Of a DNA stretch of 64,000 nt, positions 26,402-39,200 are shown piece by piece. The notes beneath the pieces were generated by a model, which did no database searches, was not told the DNA's origin, and saw only the letters and a list, made by a program, of their open reading frames with translations. Location: NCBI GenBank assembly GCA_023634235.1, contig JAMKCF010000076.1, forward strand, positions 389,925-453,924. The letters run 5' to 3'. Origin of the DNA: Pisaster brevispinus. Taxonomy: Eukaryota > Echinodermata > Asteroidea > Forcipulatida > Asteriidae. Within the stretch, counting starts at the first letter, position 1. Each line of letters starts with the position of its first letter. Both the position numbers and the translations under genes were made by a program.

Positions 26402-29400
26402 ATCGCACTTTTGTTTTCGACCCCAAAAATCAAAATGGCGACAGGGTACTACCTGTCAAATATTCCCAAAATTCGACCCCCGGTAACATGGCGATTTTCG
26501 GCGATCACTTTTCGCGGACACCTCCCCCGACGGTGCTGGTTGGAATTTGAAGGCCGCAACCATTTTATTCCATGAATTATTGAGGTTTTTTGGGCAAGAA
26601 AGATGGCGTCACTTTTTGCTAGAAAGCTCCTAATTGCCCAGGTTTTGGGATTTGGCCATGTCCCCACACAGAAAAGGTCTTCAGGGAAGTCTAGTCTAGA
26701 ACGCTGCACCGTCAAATCGCACTTTTGTTTTCGACCCCAAAAATCAAAATGGCGACAGGGTACTACCTGTCAAATATTCCCAAAATTCGACCCCCGGTAA
26801 CATGGTGATTTTCGGCGATCACTTTTCGCAGACACCTCCCCCGACGGTGCTGGTTGGAATTTGAAGGCCGCAACCATTTTATTCCATGAATTATTGAGGT
26901 TTTTTGGGCAAGAAAGATGGCGTCACTTTTTGCTAGAAAGCTCCTAATTGCCCAGGTTTTGGGATTTGGCCATGTCCCCACACAGAAAAGGTCTTCAGGG
27001 AAGTCTAGTCTAGAACGCTGCACCGTCAAATCGCACTTTTGTTTTCGACCCCAAAAATCAAAATGGCGACAGGGTACTACCTGTCAAATATTCCCAAAAT
27101 TCGACCCCCGGTAACATGGTGATTTTCGGCGATCACTTTTCGCGGACACCTCCCCCGACGGTGCTGGTTGGAATTTGAAGACCGCAACCATTTTATTCCA
27201 TGAATTATTGAGGTTTTTTGGGCAAGAAAGATGGCGTCACTTTTTGCTAGAAAGCTCCTAATTGCCCAGGTTTTGGGATTTGGCCATGTCCCCACACAGA
27301 AAAGGTCTTCAGGGAAGTCTAGTCTAGAACGCTGCACCGTCAAATCGCACTTTTGTTTTCGACCCCAAAAATCAAAATGGCGACAGGGTACTACCTGTCA
27401 AATATTCCCAAAATTCGACCCCCGGTAACATGGCGATTTTCGGCGATCACTTTTCGCGGACACCTCCCCCGACGGTGCTGGTTGGAATTTGAAGGCCGCA
27501 ACCATTTTATTCCATGAATTATTGAGGTTTTTTGGGCAAGAAAGATGGCGTCACTTTTTGCTAGAAAGCTCCTAATTGCCCAGGTTTTGGGATTTGGCCA
27601 TGTCCCCACAAAGAAAAGGTCTTCAGGGAAGTCTAGTCTAGAACGCTGCACCGTCAAATCGCACTTTTGTTTTCGACCCCAAAAATCAAAATGGCGACAG
27701 GGTACTACCTGTCAAATATTCCCAAAATTCGACCCCCGGTAACATGGTGATTTTCGGCGATCACTTTTCGCGGACACCTCCCCCGACGGTGCTGGTTGGA
27801 ATTTGAAGGCCGCAACCATTTTATTCCATGAATTATTGAGGTTTTTTGGGCAAGAAAGATGGCGTCACTTTTTGCTAGAAAGCTCCTAATTGCCCAGGTT
27901 TTGGGATTTGGCCATGTCCCCACACAGAAAAGGTCTTCAGGGAAGTCTAGTCTAGAACGCTGCACCGTCAAATCGCACTTTTGTTTTCGACCCCAAAAAT
28001 CAAAATGGCGACAGGGTACTACCTGTCAAATATTCCCAAAATTCGACCCCCGGTAACATGGCGATTTTCGGCGATCACTTTTCGCGGACACCTCCCCCGA
28101 CGGTGCTGGTTGGAATTTGAAGGCCGCAACCATTTTATTCCATGAATTATTGAGGTTTTTTGGGCAAGAAAGATGGCGTCACTTTTTGCTAGAAAGCTCC
28201 TAATTGCCCAGGTTTTGGGATTTGGCCATGTCCCCACAAAGAAAAGGTCTTCAGGGAAGTCTAGTCTAGAACGCTGCACCGTCAAATCGCACTTTTGTTT
28301 TCGACCCCAAAAATCAAAATGGCGACAGGGTACTACCTGTCAAATATTCCCAAAATTCGACCCCCGGTAACATGGTGATTTTCGGCGATCACTTTTCGCG
28401 GACACCTCCCCCGACGGTGCTGGTTGGAATTTGAAGGCCGCAACCATTTTATTCCATGAATTATTGAGGTTTTTTGGGCAAGAAAGATGGCGTCACTTTT
28501 TGCTAGAAAGCTCCTAATTGCCCAGGTTTTGGGATTTGGCCATGTCCCCACAAAGAAAAGGTCTTCAGGGAAGTCTAGTCTAGAACGCTGCACCGTCAAA
28601 TCGCACTTTTGTTTTCGACCCCCAAAATCAAAATGGCGACAGGGTACTACCTGTCAAATATTCCCAAAATTCGACCCCCGGTAACATGGTGATTTTCGGC
28701 GATCACTTTTCGCGGACACCTCCCCCGACGGTGCTGGTTGGAATTTGAAGGCCGCAACCATTTTATTCCATGAATTATTGAGGTTTTTTGGGCAAGAAAG
28801 ATGGCGTCACTTTTTGCTAGAAAGCTCCTAATTGCCCAGGTTTTGGGATTTGGCCATGTCCCCACACAGAAAAGGTCTTCAGGGAAGTCTAGTCTAGAAC
28901 GCTGCACCGTCAAATCGCACTTTTGTTTTCGACCCCCAAAATCAAAATGGCGACAGGGTACTACCTGTCAAATATTCCCAAAATTCGACCCCCGGTAACA
29001 TGGCGATTTTCGGCGATCACTTTTCGCGGACACCTCCCCCGACGGTGCTGGTTGGAATTTGAAGGCCGCAACCATTTTATTCCATGAATTATTGAGGTTT
29101 TTTGGGCAAGAAAGATGGCGTCACTTTTTGCTAGAAAGCTCCTAATTGCCCAGGTTTTGGGATTTGGCCATGTCCCCACACAGAAAAGGTCTTCAGGGAA
29201 GTCTAGTCTAGAACGCTGCACCGTCAAATCGCACTTTTGTTTTCGACCCCAAAAATCAAAATGGCGACAGGGTACTACCTGTCAAATATTCCCAAAATTC
29301 GACCCCCGGTAACATGGTGATTTTCGGCGATCACTTTTCGCGGACACCTCCCCCGACGGTGCTGGTTGGAATTTGAAGGCCGCAACCATTTTATTCCATG

Positions 29401-30169
29401 AATTATTGAGGTTTTTTGGGCAAGAAAGATGGCGTCACTTTTTGCTAGAAAGCTCCTAATTGCCCAGGTTTTGGGATTTGGCCATGTCCCCACACAGAAA
29501 AGGTCTTCAGGGAAGTCTAGTCTAGAACGCTGCACCGTCAAATCGCACTTTTGTTTTCGACCCCAAAAATCAAAATGGCGACAGGGTACTACCTGTCAAA
29601 TATTCCCAAAATTCGACCCCCGGTAACATGGTGATTTTCGGCGATCACTTTTCGCAGACACCTCCCCCGACGGTGCTGGTTGGAATTTGAAGGCCGCAAC
29701 CATTTTATTCCATGAATTATTGAGGTTTTTTGGGCAAGAAAGATGGCGTCACTTTTTGCTAGAAAGCTCCTAATTGCCCAGGTTTTGGGATTTGGCCATG
29801 TCCCCACACAGAAAAGGTCTTCAGGGAAGTCTAGTCTAGAACGCTGCACCGTCAAATCGCACTTTTGTTTTCGACCCCAAAAATCAAAATGGCGACAGGG
29901 TACTACCTGTCAAATATTCCCAAAATTCGACCCCCGGTAACATGGTGATTTTCGGCGATCACTTTTCGCGGACACCTCCCCCGACGGTGCTGGTTGGAAT
30001 TTGAAGGCCGCAACCATTTTATTCCATGAATTATTGAGGTTTTTTGGGCAAGAAAGATGGCGTCACTTTTTGCTAGAAAGCTCCTAATTGCCCAGGTTTT
30101 GGGATTTGGCCATGTCCCCACACAGAAAAGGTCTTCAGGGAAGTCTAGTCTAGAACGCTGCACCGTCAA

Positions 30170-31110
30170 ATCGCACTTTTGTTTTCGACCCCAAAAATCA
30201 AAATGGCGACAGGGTACTACCTGTCAAATATTCCCAAAATTCGACCCCCGGTAACATGGCGATTTTCGGCGATCACTTTTCGCGGACACCTCCCCCGACG
30301 GTGCTGGTTGGAATTTGAAGGCCGCAACCATTTTATTCCATGAATTATTGAGGTTTTTTGGGCAAGAAAGATGGCGTCACTTTTTGCTAGAAAGCTCCTA
30401 ATTGCCCAGGTTTTGGGATTTGGCCATGTCCCCACACAGAAAAGGTCTTCAGGGAAGTGTAGTCTAGAACGCTGCGTCGTCAAATCGCACTTTTGTTTTC
30501 GACCCCAAAAATCAAAATGGCGACAGGGTACTACCTGTCAAATATTCCCAAAATTCGACCCCCGGTAACATGGCGATTTTCGGCGATCACTTTTCGCGGA
30601 CACCTCCCCCGACGGTGCTGGTTGGAATTTGAAGGCCGCAACCATTTTATTCCATGAATTATTGAGGTTTTTTGGGCAAGAAAGATGGCGTCACTTTTTG
30701 CTAGAAAGCTCCTAATTGCCCAGGTTTTGGGATTTGGCCATGTCCCCACACAGAAAAGGTCTTCAGGGAAGTGTAGTCTAGAACGCTGCGTCGTCAAATC
30801 GCACTTTTGTTTTCGACCCCAAAAATCAAAATGGCGACAGGGTACTACCTGTCAAATATTCCCAAAATTCGACCCCCGGTAACATGGCGATTTTCGGCGA
30901 TCACTTTTCGCGGACACCTCCCCCGACGGTGCTGGTTGGAATTTGAAGGCCGCAACCATTTTATTCCATGAATTATTGAGGTTTTTTGGGCAAGAAAGAT
31001 GGCGTCACTTTTTGCTAGAAAGCTCCTAATTGCCCAGGTTTTGGATTTGGCCATGTCCCCACACAGAAAAGGTCTTCAGGGAAGTGTAGTCTAGAACGCT
31101 GCGTCGTCAA
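30170..31110 (+). repeat. Tandem triplet of a private unit type
   Basis: Three adjacent C91 units share three substitutions not seen elsewhere in the window: C289G (GGGAAGTGTAG), A307G and C308T (GCTGCGTCGTC), at about 30459/30476, 30773/30790 and 31086/31103. The third copy has also lost one G near 31042. A single unit has been tandemly multiplied recently. Confidence 0.9.
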
Positions 31111-32367
31111 ATCGCACTTTTGTTTTCGACCCCAAAAATCAAAATGGCGACACGGTACTACCTGTCAAATATTCCCAAAATTCGACCCCCGGTAACATGG
31201 TGATTTTCGGCGATCACTTTTCGCGGACACCTCCCCCGACGGGGCTGGTTGGAATTTGAAGGCCGCAAGCATTTTATTCCATGAATTATTGAGGTTTTTG
31301 GGGCAAGAAAGATGGCGTCACTTTTTGCTAGAAAGCTCCTAATTGCCCAGGTTTTGGGATTTGGCCATGTCCCCACACAGAAAAGGTCTTCAGGGAAGTC
31401 TAGTCTAGAACGCTGCACCGTCAAATCGCACTTTTGTTTTCGACCCCAAAAATCAAAATGGCGACAGGGTACTACCTGTCAAATATTCCCAAAATTCGAC
31501 CCCCGGTAACATGGTGATTTTCGGCGATCACTTTTCGCGGACACCTCCCCCGACGGTGCTGGTTGGAATTTGAAGGCCGCAACCATTTTATTCCATGAAT
31601 TATTGAGGTTTTTTGGGCAAGAAAGATGGCGTCACTTTTTGCTAGAAAGCTCCTAATTGCCCAGGTTTTGGGATTTGGCCATGTCCCCACACAGAAAAGG
31701 TCTTCAGGGAAGTCTAGTCTAGAACGCTGCACCGTCAAATCGCACTTTTGTTTTCGACCCCAAAAATCAAAATGGCGACAGGGTACTACCTGTCAAATAT
31801 TCCCAAAATTCGACCCCCGGTAACATGGTGATTTTCGGCGATCACTTTTCGCGGACACCTCCCCCGACGGTGCTGGTTGGAATTTGAAGGCCGCAACCAT
31901 TTTATTCCATGAATTATTGAGGTTTTTTTGGGCAAGAAAGATGGCGTCACTTTTTGCTAGAAAGCTCCTAATTGCCCAGGTTTTGGGATTTGGCCATGTC
32001 CCCACACAGAAAAGGTCTTCAGGGAAGTCTAGTCTAGAACGCTGCACCGTCAAATCGCACTTTTGTTTTCGACCCCAAAAATCAAAATGGCGACAGGGTA
32101 CTACCTGTCAAATATTCCCAAAATTCGACCCCCGGTAACATGGCGATTTTCGGCGATCACTTTTCGCGGACACCTCCCCCGACGGTGCTGGTTGGAATTT
32201 GAAGGCCGCAACCATTTTATTCCATGACTTATTGAGGTTTTTTGGGCAAGAAAGATGGCGTCACTTTTTGCTAGAAAGCTCCTAATTGCCCAGGTTTTGG
32301 GATTTGGCCATGTCCCCACACAGAAAAGGTCTTCAGGGAAGTCTAGTCTAGAACGCTGCACCGTCAA

Positions 32368-32671
32368 ATCGCACTTTTGTTTTCGACCCCAAAAATCAAA
32401 ATGGCGACCTGTCAAATATTCCCAAAATTCGACCCCCGGTAACATGGTGATTTTCGGCGATCACTTTTCGCGGACACCTCCCCCGACGGTGCTGGTTGGA
32501 ATTTGAAGGCCGCAACCATTTTATTCCATGAATTATTGAGGTTTTTTGGGCAAGAAAGATGGCGTCACTTTTTGCTAGAAAGCTCCTAATTGCCCAGTTT
32601 TTGGGATTTGGCCATGTCCCCACACAGAAAAGGTCTTCAGGGAAGTCTAGTCTAGAACGCTGCACCGTCAA
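32368..32671 (+). repeat. Unit with 10-bp deletion
   Basis: The ten bases AGGGTACTAC (unit positions 42-51) are missing after 32408, so GGCGAC joins CTGTC directly. The unit is 304 bp and carries T91. The site coincides with the hotspot used by the 15-bp deletion at 16410. Confidence 0.88.
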
Positions 32672-34239
32672 ATCGCACTTTTGTTTTCGACCCCAAAAAT
32701 CAAAATGGCGACAGGGTACTACCTGTCCAATATTCCCAAAATTCGACCCCCGGTAACATGGTGATTTTCGGCGATCACTTTTCGCGGACACCTCCCCCGA
32801 CGGTGCTGGTTGGAATTTGAAGGCCGCAACCATTTTATTCCATGAATTATTGAGGTTTTTTGGGCAAGAAAGATGGCGTCACTTTTTGCTAGAAAGCTCC
32901 TAATTGCCCAGGTTTTGGGATTTGGCCATGTCCCCACACAGAAAAGGTCTTCAGGGAAGTCTAGTCTAGAACGCTGCACCGTCAAATCGCACTTTTGTTT
33001 TCGACCCCAAAAATCAAAATGGCGACAGGGTACTACCTGTCAAATATTCCCAAAATTCGACCCCCGGTAACATGGTGATTTTCGGCGATCACTTTTCGCG
33101 GACACCTCCCCCGACGGTGCTGGTTGGAATTTGAAGGCCGCAACCATTTTATTCCATGAATTATTGAGGTTTTTTGGGCAAGAAAGATGGCGTCACTTTT
33201 TGCTAGAAAGCTCCTAATTGCCCAGGTTTTGGGATTTGGCCATGTCCCCACACAGAAAAGGTCTTCAGGGAAGTCTAGTCTAGAACGCTGCACCGTCAAA
33301 TCGCACTTTTGTTTTCGACCCCAAAAATCAAAATGGCGACAGGGTACTACCTGTCAAATATTCCCAAAATTCGACCCCCGGTAACATGGTGATTTTCGGC
33401 GATCACTTTTCGCGGACACCTCCCCCGACGGTGCTGGTTGGAATTTGAAGGCCGCAACCATTTTATTCCATGAATTATTGAGGTTTTTTGGGCAAGAAAG
33501 ATGGCGTCACTTTTTGCTAGAAAGCTCCTAATTGCCCAGGTTTTGGGATTTGGCCATGTCCCCACACAGAAAAGGTCTTCAGGGAAGTCTAGTCTAGAAC
33601 GCTGCACCGTCAAATCGCACTTTTGTTTTCGACCCCAAAAATCAAATGGCGACAGGGTACTACCTGTCAAATATTCCCAAAATTCGACCCCCGGTAACAT
33701 GGTGATTTTCGGCGATCACTTTTCGCGGACACCTCCCCCGACGGTGCTTGTTGGAATTTGAAGGCCGCAACCATTTTATTCCATGAATTATTGAGGTTTT
33801 TTGGGCAAGAAAGATGGCGTCACTTTTTGCTAGAAAGCTCCTAATTGCCCAGGTTTTGGGATTTGGCCATGTCCCCACACAGAAAAGGTCTTCAGGGAAG
33901 TCTAGTCTAGAACGCTGCACCGTCAAATCGCACGTTTGTTTTCGACCCCAAAAATCAAAATGGCGACAGGGTACTACCTGTCAAATATTCCCAAAATTCG
34001 ACCCCCGTTAACATGGTGATTTTCGGCGATCACTTTTCGCGGACACCTCCCCCGACGGTGCTGGTTGGAATTTGAAGGCCGCAACCATTTTATTCCATGA
34101 ATATTGAGGTTTTTTGGGCAAGAAAGATGGCGTCACTTTTTGCTAGAAAGCTCCTAATTGCCCAGGTTTTGGGATTTGGCCATGTCCCCACACAGAAAAG
34201 GTCTTCAGGGAAGTCTAGTCTAGAACGCTGCACCGTCAA

Positions 34240-34376
34240 ATCGCACTTTTGTTTTCGACCCCAAAAATCAAAATGGCGACAGGGTACTACCTAATTGCCC
34301 AGGTTTTGGGATTTGGCCATGTCCCCACACAGAAAAGGTCTTCAGGGAAGTCTAGTCTAGAACGCTGCACCGTCAA
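34240..34376 (+). repeat. Truncated 137-bp unit, copy 1
   Basis: The unit keeps positions 1-53 and 231-314 and lacks 54-230 (177 bp). The junction near 34292 reads TACTACCTAATTGCCCAGG. The bases CCT are present at both parental breakpoints, so the join is a 3-bp microhomology deletion. The XbaI site and the 34-39 ATGGCG are retained; the other two ATGGCG motifs are lost. Confidence 0.93.
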
Positions 34377-35318
34377 ATCGCACTTTTGTTTTCGACCCCA
34401 AAAATCAAAATGGCGACAGGGTACTACCTGTCAAATATTCCCAAAATTCGACCCCCGGTAACATGGTGATTTTCGGCGATCACTTTTCGCGGACACCTCC
34501 CCCGACGGTGCTTGTTGGAATTTGAAGGCCGCAACCATTTTATTCCATGAATTATTGAGGTTTTTTGGGCAAGAAAGATGGCGTCACTTTTTGCTAGAAA
34601 GCTCCTAATTGCCCAGGTTTTGGGATTTGGCCATGTCCCCACACAGAAAAGGTCTTCAGGGAAGTCTAGTCTAGAACGCTGCACCGTCAAATCGCACGTT
34701 TGTTTTCGACCCCAAAAATCAAAATGGCGACAGGGTACTACCTGTCAAATATTCCCAAAATTCGACCCCCGGTAACATGGTGATTTTCGGCGATCACTTT
34801 TCGCGGACACCTCCCCCGACGGTGCTTGTTGGAATTTGAAGGCCGCAACCATTTTATTCCATGAATTATTGAGGTTTTTTGGGCAAGAAAGATGGCGTCA
34901 CTTTTTGCTAGAAAGCTCCTAATTGCCCAGGTTTTGGGATTTGGCCATGTCCCCACACAGAAAAGGTCTTCAGGGAAGTCTAGTCTAGAACGCTGCACCG
35001 TCAAATCGCACGTTTGTTTTCGACCCCAAAAATCAAAATGGCGACAGGGTACTACCTGTCAAATATTCCCAAAATTCGACCCCCGTTAACATGGTGATTT
35101 TCGGCGATCACTTTTCGCGGACACCTCCCCCGACGGTGCTGGTTGGAATTTGAAGGCCGCAACCATTTTATTCCATGAATTATTGAGGTTTTTTGGGCAA
35201 GAAAGATGGCGTCACTTTTTGCTAGAAAGCTCCTAATTGCCCAGGTTTTGGGATTTGGCCATGTCCCCACACAGAAAAGGTCTTCAGGGAAGTCTAGTCT
35301 AGAACGCTGCACCGTCAA

Positions 35319-35455
35319 ATCGCACTTTTGTTTTCGACCCCAAAAATCAAAATGGCGACAGGGTACTACCTAATTGCCCAGGTTTTGGGATTTGGCCATG
35401 TCCCCACACAGAAAAGGTCTTCAGGGAAGTCTAGTCTAGAACGCTGCACCGTCAA
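35319..35455 (+). repeat. Truncated 137-bp unit, copy 2
   Basis: Same junction as copy 1, near 35371, with the same retained segments. It follows three full-length units after copy 1. The identical breakpoint shows descent from one deletion event. Confidence 0.93.
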
Positions 35456-36083
35456 ATCGCACTTTTGTTTTCGACCCCAAAAATCAAAATGGCGACAGGG
35501 TACTACCTGTCAAATATTCCCAAAATTCGACCCCCGGTAACATGGTGATTTTCGGCGATCACTTTTCGCGGACACCTCCCCCGACGGTGCTTGTTGGAAT
35601 TTGAAGGCCGCAACCATTTTATTCCATGAATTATTGAGGTTTTTTGGGCAAGAAAGATGGCGTCACTTTTTGCTAGAAAGCTCCTAATTGCCCAGGTTTT
35701 GGGATTTGGCCATGTCCCCACACAGAAAAGGTCTTCAGGGAAGTCTAGTCTAGAACGCTGCACCGTCAAATCGCACGTTTGTTTTCGACCCCAAAAATCA
35801 AAATGGCGACAGGGTACTACCTGTCAAATATTCCCAAAATTCGACCCCCGGTAACATGGTGATTTTCGGCGATCACTTTTCGCGGACACCTCCCCCGACG
35901 GTGCTTGTTGGAATTTGAAGGCCGCAACCATTTTATTCCATGAATTATTGAGGTTTTTTGGGCAAGAAAGATGGCGTCACTTTTTGCTAGAAAGCTCCTA
36001 ATTGCCCAGGTTTTGGGATTTGGCCATGTCCCCACACAGAAAAGGTCTTCAGGGAAGTCTAGTCTAGAACGCTGCACCGTCAA

Positions 36084-36220
36084 ATCGCACTTTTGTTTTC
36101 GACCCCAAAAATCAAAATGGCGACAGGGTACTACCTAATTGCCCAGGTTTTGGGATTTGGCCATGTCCCCACACAGAAAAGGTCTTCAGGGAAGTCTAGT
36201 CTAGAACGCTGCACCGTCAA
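36084..36220 (+). repeat. Truncated 137-bp unit, copy 3
   Basis: Same junction as copies 1 and 2, near 36136, two full-length units after copy 2. Immediately to its right the array returns to ordinary C91 units, so this marks the right edge of the block. Confidence 0.93.
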
Positions 36221-39200
36221 ATCGCACTTTTGTTTTCGACCCCAAAAATCAAAATGGCGACAGGGTACTACCTGTCAAATATTCCCAAAATTCGACCCCC
36301 GGTAACATGGCGATTTTCGGCGATCACTTTTCGCGGACACCTCCCCCGACGGTGCTGGTTGGAATTTGAAGGCCGCAACCATTTTATTCCATGAATTATT
36401 GAGGTTTTTTGGGCAAGAAAGATGGCGTCACTTTTTGCTAGAAAGCTCCTAATTGCCCAGGTTTTGGGATTTGGCCATGTCCCCACACAGAAAAGGTCTT
36501 CAGGGAAGTCTAGTCTAGAACGCTGCACCGTCAAATCGCACTTTTGTTTTCGACCCCAAAAATCAAAATGGCGACAGGGTACTACCTGTCAAATATTCCC
36601 AAAATTCGACCCCCGGTAACATGGCGATTTTCGGCGATCACTTTTCGCGGACACCTCCCCCGACGGTGCTGGTTGGAAATTGAAGGCCGCAACCATTTTA
36701 TTCCATGAATTATTGAGGTTTTTTGGGCAAGAAAGATGGCGTCACTTTTTGCTAGAAAGCTCCTAATTGCCCAGGTTTTGGGATTTGGCCATGTCCCCAC
36801 ACAGAAAAGGTCTTCAGGGAAGTCTAGTCTAGAACGCTGCACCGTCAAATCGCACTTTTGTTTTCGACCCCAAAAATCAAAATGGCGACAGGGTACTACC
36901 TGTCAAATATTCCCAAAATTCGACCCCCGGTAACATGGTGATTTTCGGCGATCACTTTTCGCGGACACCTCCCCCGACGGTGCTGGTTGGAATTTGAAGG
37001 CCGCAACCATTTTATTCCATGAATTATTGAGGTTTTTTGGGCAAGAAAGATGGCGTCACTTTTTGCTAGAAAGCTCCTAATTGCCCAGGTTTTGGGATTT
37101 GGCCATGTCCCCACACAGAAAAGGTCTTCAGGGAAGTCTAGTCTAGAACGCTGCACCGTCAAATCGCACTTTTGTTTTCGACCCCAAAAATCAAAATGGC
37201 GACAGGGTACTACCTGTCAAATATTCCCAAAATTCGACCCCCGGTAACATGGCGATTTTCGGCGATCACTTTTCGCGGACACCTCCCCCGACGGTGCTGG
37301 TTGGAATTTGAAGGCCGCAACCATTTTATTCCATGAATTATTGAGGTTTTTTGGGCAAGAAAGATGGCGTCACTTTTTGCTAGAAAGCTCCTAATTGCCC
37401 AGGTTTTGGGATTTGGCCATGTCCCCACACAGAAAAGGTCTTCAGGGAAGTCTAGTCTAGAACGCTGCACCGTCAAATCGCACTTTTGTTTTCGACCCCA
37501 AAAATCAAAATGGCGACAGGGTACTACCTGTCAAATATTCCCAAAATTCGACCCCCGGTAACATGGTGATTTTCGGCGATCACTTTTCGCGGACACCTCC
37601 CCCGACGGTGCTGGTTGGAATTTGAAGGCCGCAACCATTTTATTCCATGAATTATTGAGGTTTTTTGGGCAAGAAAGATGGCGTCACTTTTTGCTAGAAA
37701 GCTCCTAATTGCCCAGGTTTTGGGATTTGGCCATGTCCCCACACAGAAAAGGTCTTCAGGGAAGTCTAGTCTAGAACGCTGCACCGTCAAATCGCACTTT
37801 TGTTTTCGACCCCAAAAATCAAAATGGCGACAGGGTACTACCTGTCAAATATTCCCAAAATTCGACCCCCGGTAACATGGTGATTTTCGGCGATCACTTT
37901 TCGCGGACACCTCCCCCGACGGTGCTGGTTGGAATTTGAAGGCCGCAACCATTTTATTCCATGAATTATTGAGGTTTTTTGGGCAAGAAAGATGGCGTCA
38001 CTTTTTGCTAGAAAGCTCCTAATTGCCCAGGTTTTGGGATTTGGCATGTCCCCACACAGAAAAGGTCTTCAGGGAAGTCTAGTCTAGAACGCTGCACCGT
38101 CAAATCGCACTTTTGTTTTCGACCCCAAAAATCAAAATGGCGACAGGGTACTACCTGTCAAATATTCCCAAAATTCGACCCCCGGTAACATGGCGATTTT
38201 CGGCGATCACTTTTCGCGGACACCTCCCCCGACGGTGCTGGTTGGAATTTGAAGGCCGCAACCATTTTATTCCATGAATTATTGAGGTTTTTTGGGCAAG
38301 AAAGATGGCGTCACTTTTTGCTAGAAAGCTCCTTATTGCCCAGGTTTTGGGATTTGGCCATGTCCCCACACAGAAAAGGTCTTCAGGAAAGTCTAGTCTA
38401 GAACGCTGCACCGTCAAATCGCACTTTTGTTTTCGACCCCAAAAATCAAAATGGCGACAGGGTACTACCTGTCAAATATTCCCAAAATTCGACCCCCGGT
38501 AACATGGTGATTTTCGGCGATCACTTTTCGCGGACACCTCCCCCGACGGTGCTGGTTGGAATTTGAAGGCCGCAACCATTTTATTCCATGAATTATTGAG
38601 GTTTTTTGGGCAAGAAAGATGGCGTCACTTTTTGCTAGAAAGCTCCTAATTGCCCAGGTTTTGGGATTTGGCCATGTCCCCACACAGAAAAGGTCTTCAG
38701 GGAAGTCTAGTCTAGAACGCTGCACCGTCAAATCGCACTTTTGTTTTCGACCCCAAAAATCAAAATGGCGACAGGGTACTACCTGTCAAATATTCCCAAA
38801 ATTCGACCCCCGTTAACATGGTGATTTTCGGCGATCACTTTTCGCGGACACCTCCCCCGACGGTGCTGGTTGGAATTTGAAGGCCGCAACCATTTTATTC
38901 CATGAATTATTGAGGTTTTTTGAGCAAGAAAGATGGCGTCACTTTTTGCTAGAAAGCTCCTAATTGCCCAGGTTTTGGGATTTGGCCATGTCCCCACACA
39001 GAAAAGGTCTTCAGGGAAGTCTAGTCTAGAACGCTGCACCGTCAAATCGCACTTTTGTTTTCGACCCCAAAAATCAAAATGGCGACAGGGTACTACCTGT
39101 CAAATATTCCCAAAATTCGACCCCCGGTAACATGGTGATTTTCGGCGATCACTTTTCGCGGACACCTCCCCCGACGGTGCTGGTTGGAATTTGAAGGCCG

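Larger units (their letters stand above)
16983..33613 (+). repeat. Array segment 4: intermixed C91 and T91 units
   Basis: Fifty-three units, 22 with C91 and 31 with T91. The two types alternate in short blocks, including a dimer of a C91/C268A unit followed by a T91 unit near 23263-24517 and 27344-28285. Units at 26716 and 29542 share CGCAGACACC (nine units apart). GACCCCCAAAATC variants appear at about 21399, 28619 and 28931. Single-base indels occur near 24158, 31042 and 31923-31929, and a 10-bp deletion after 32408. There are no genes. Confidence 0.85.
33614..36220 (+). repeat. Array segment 5: block with three truncated units
   Basis: Seven full-length T91 units and three 137-bp truncated units. 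Full-length members carry T8G (CGCACGTTTG), G137T (GTGCTTGTTGG) and sometimes G82T (CCCCCGTTAAC). T8G and G137T are confined to this block. The junction-to-junction distances are 1079 bp (three full units plus 137) and 765 bp (two full units plus 137), so the truncated unit was multiplied together with its neighbours. A one-base A loss at 33644-33646 and a one-base loss near 34101 also occur. Confidence 0.9.
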
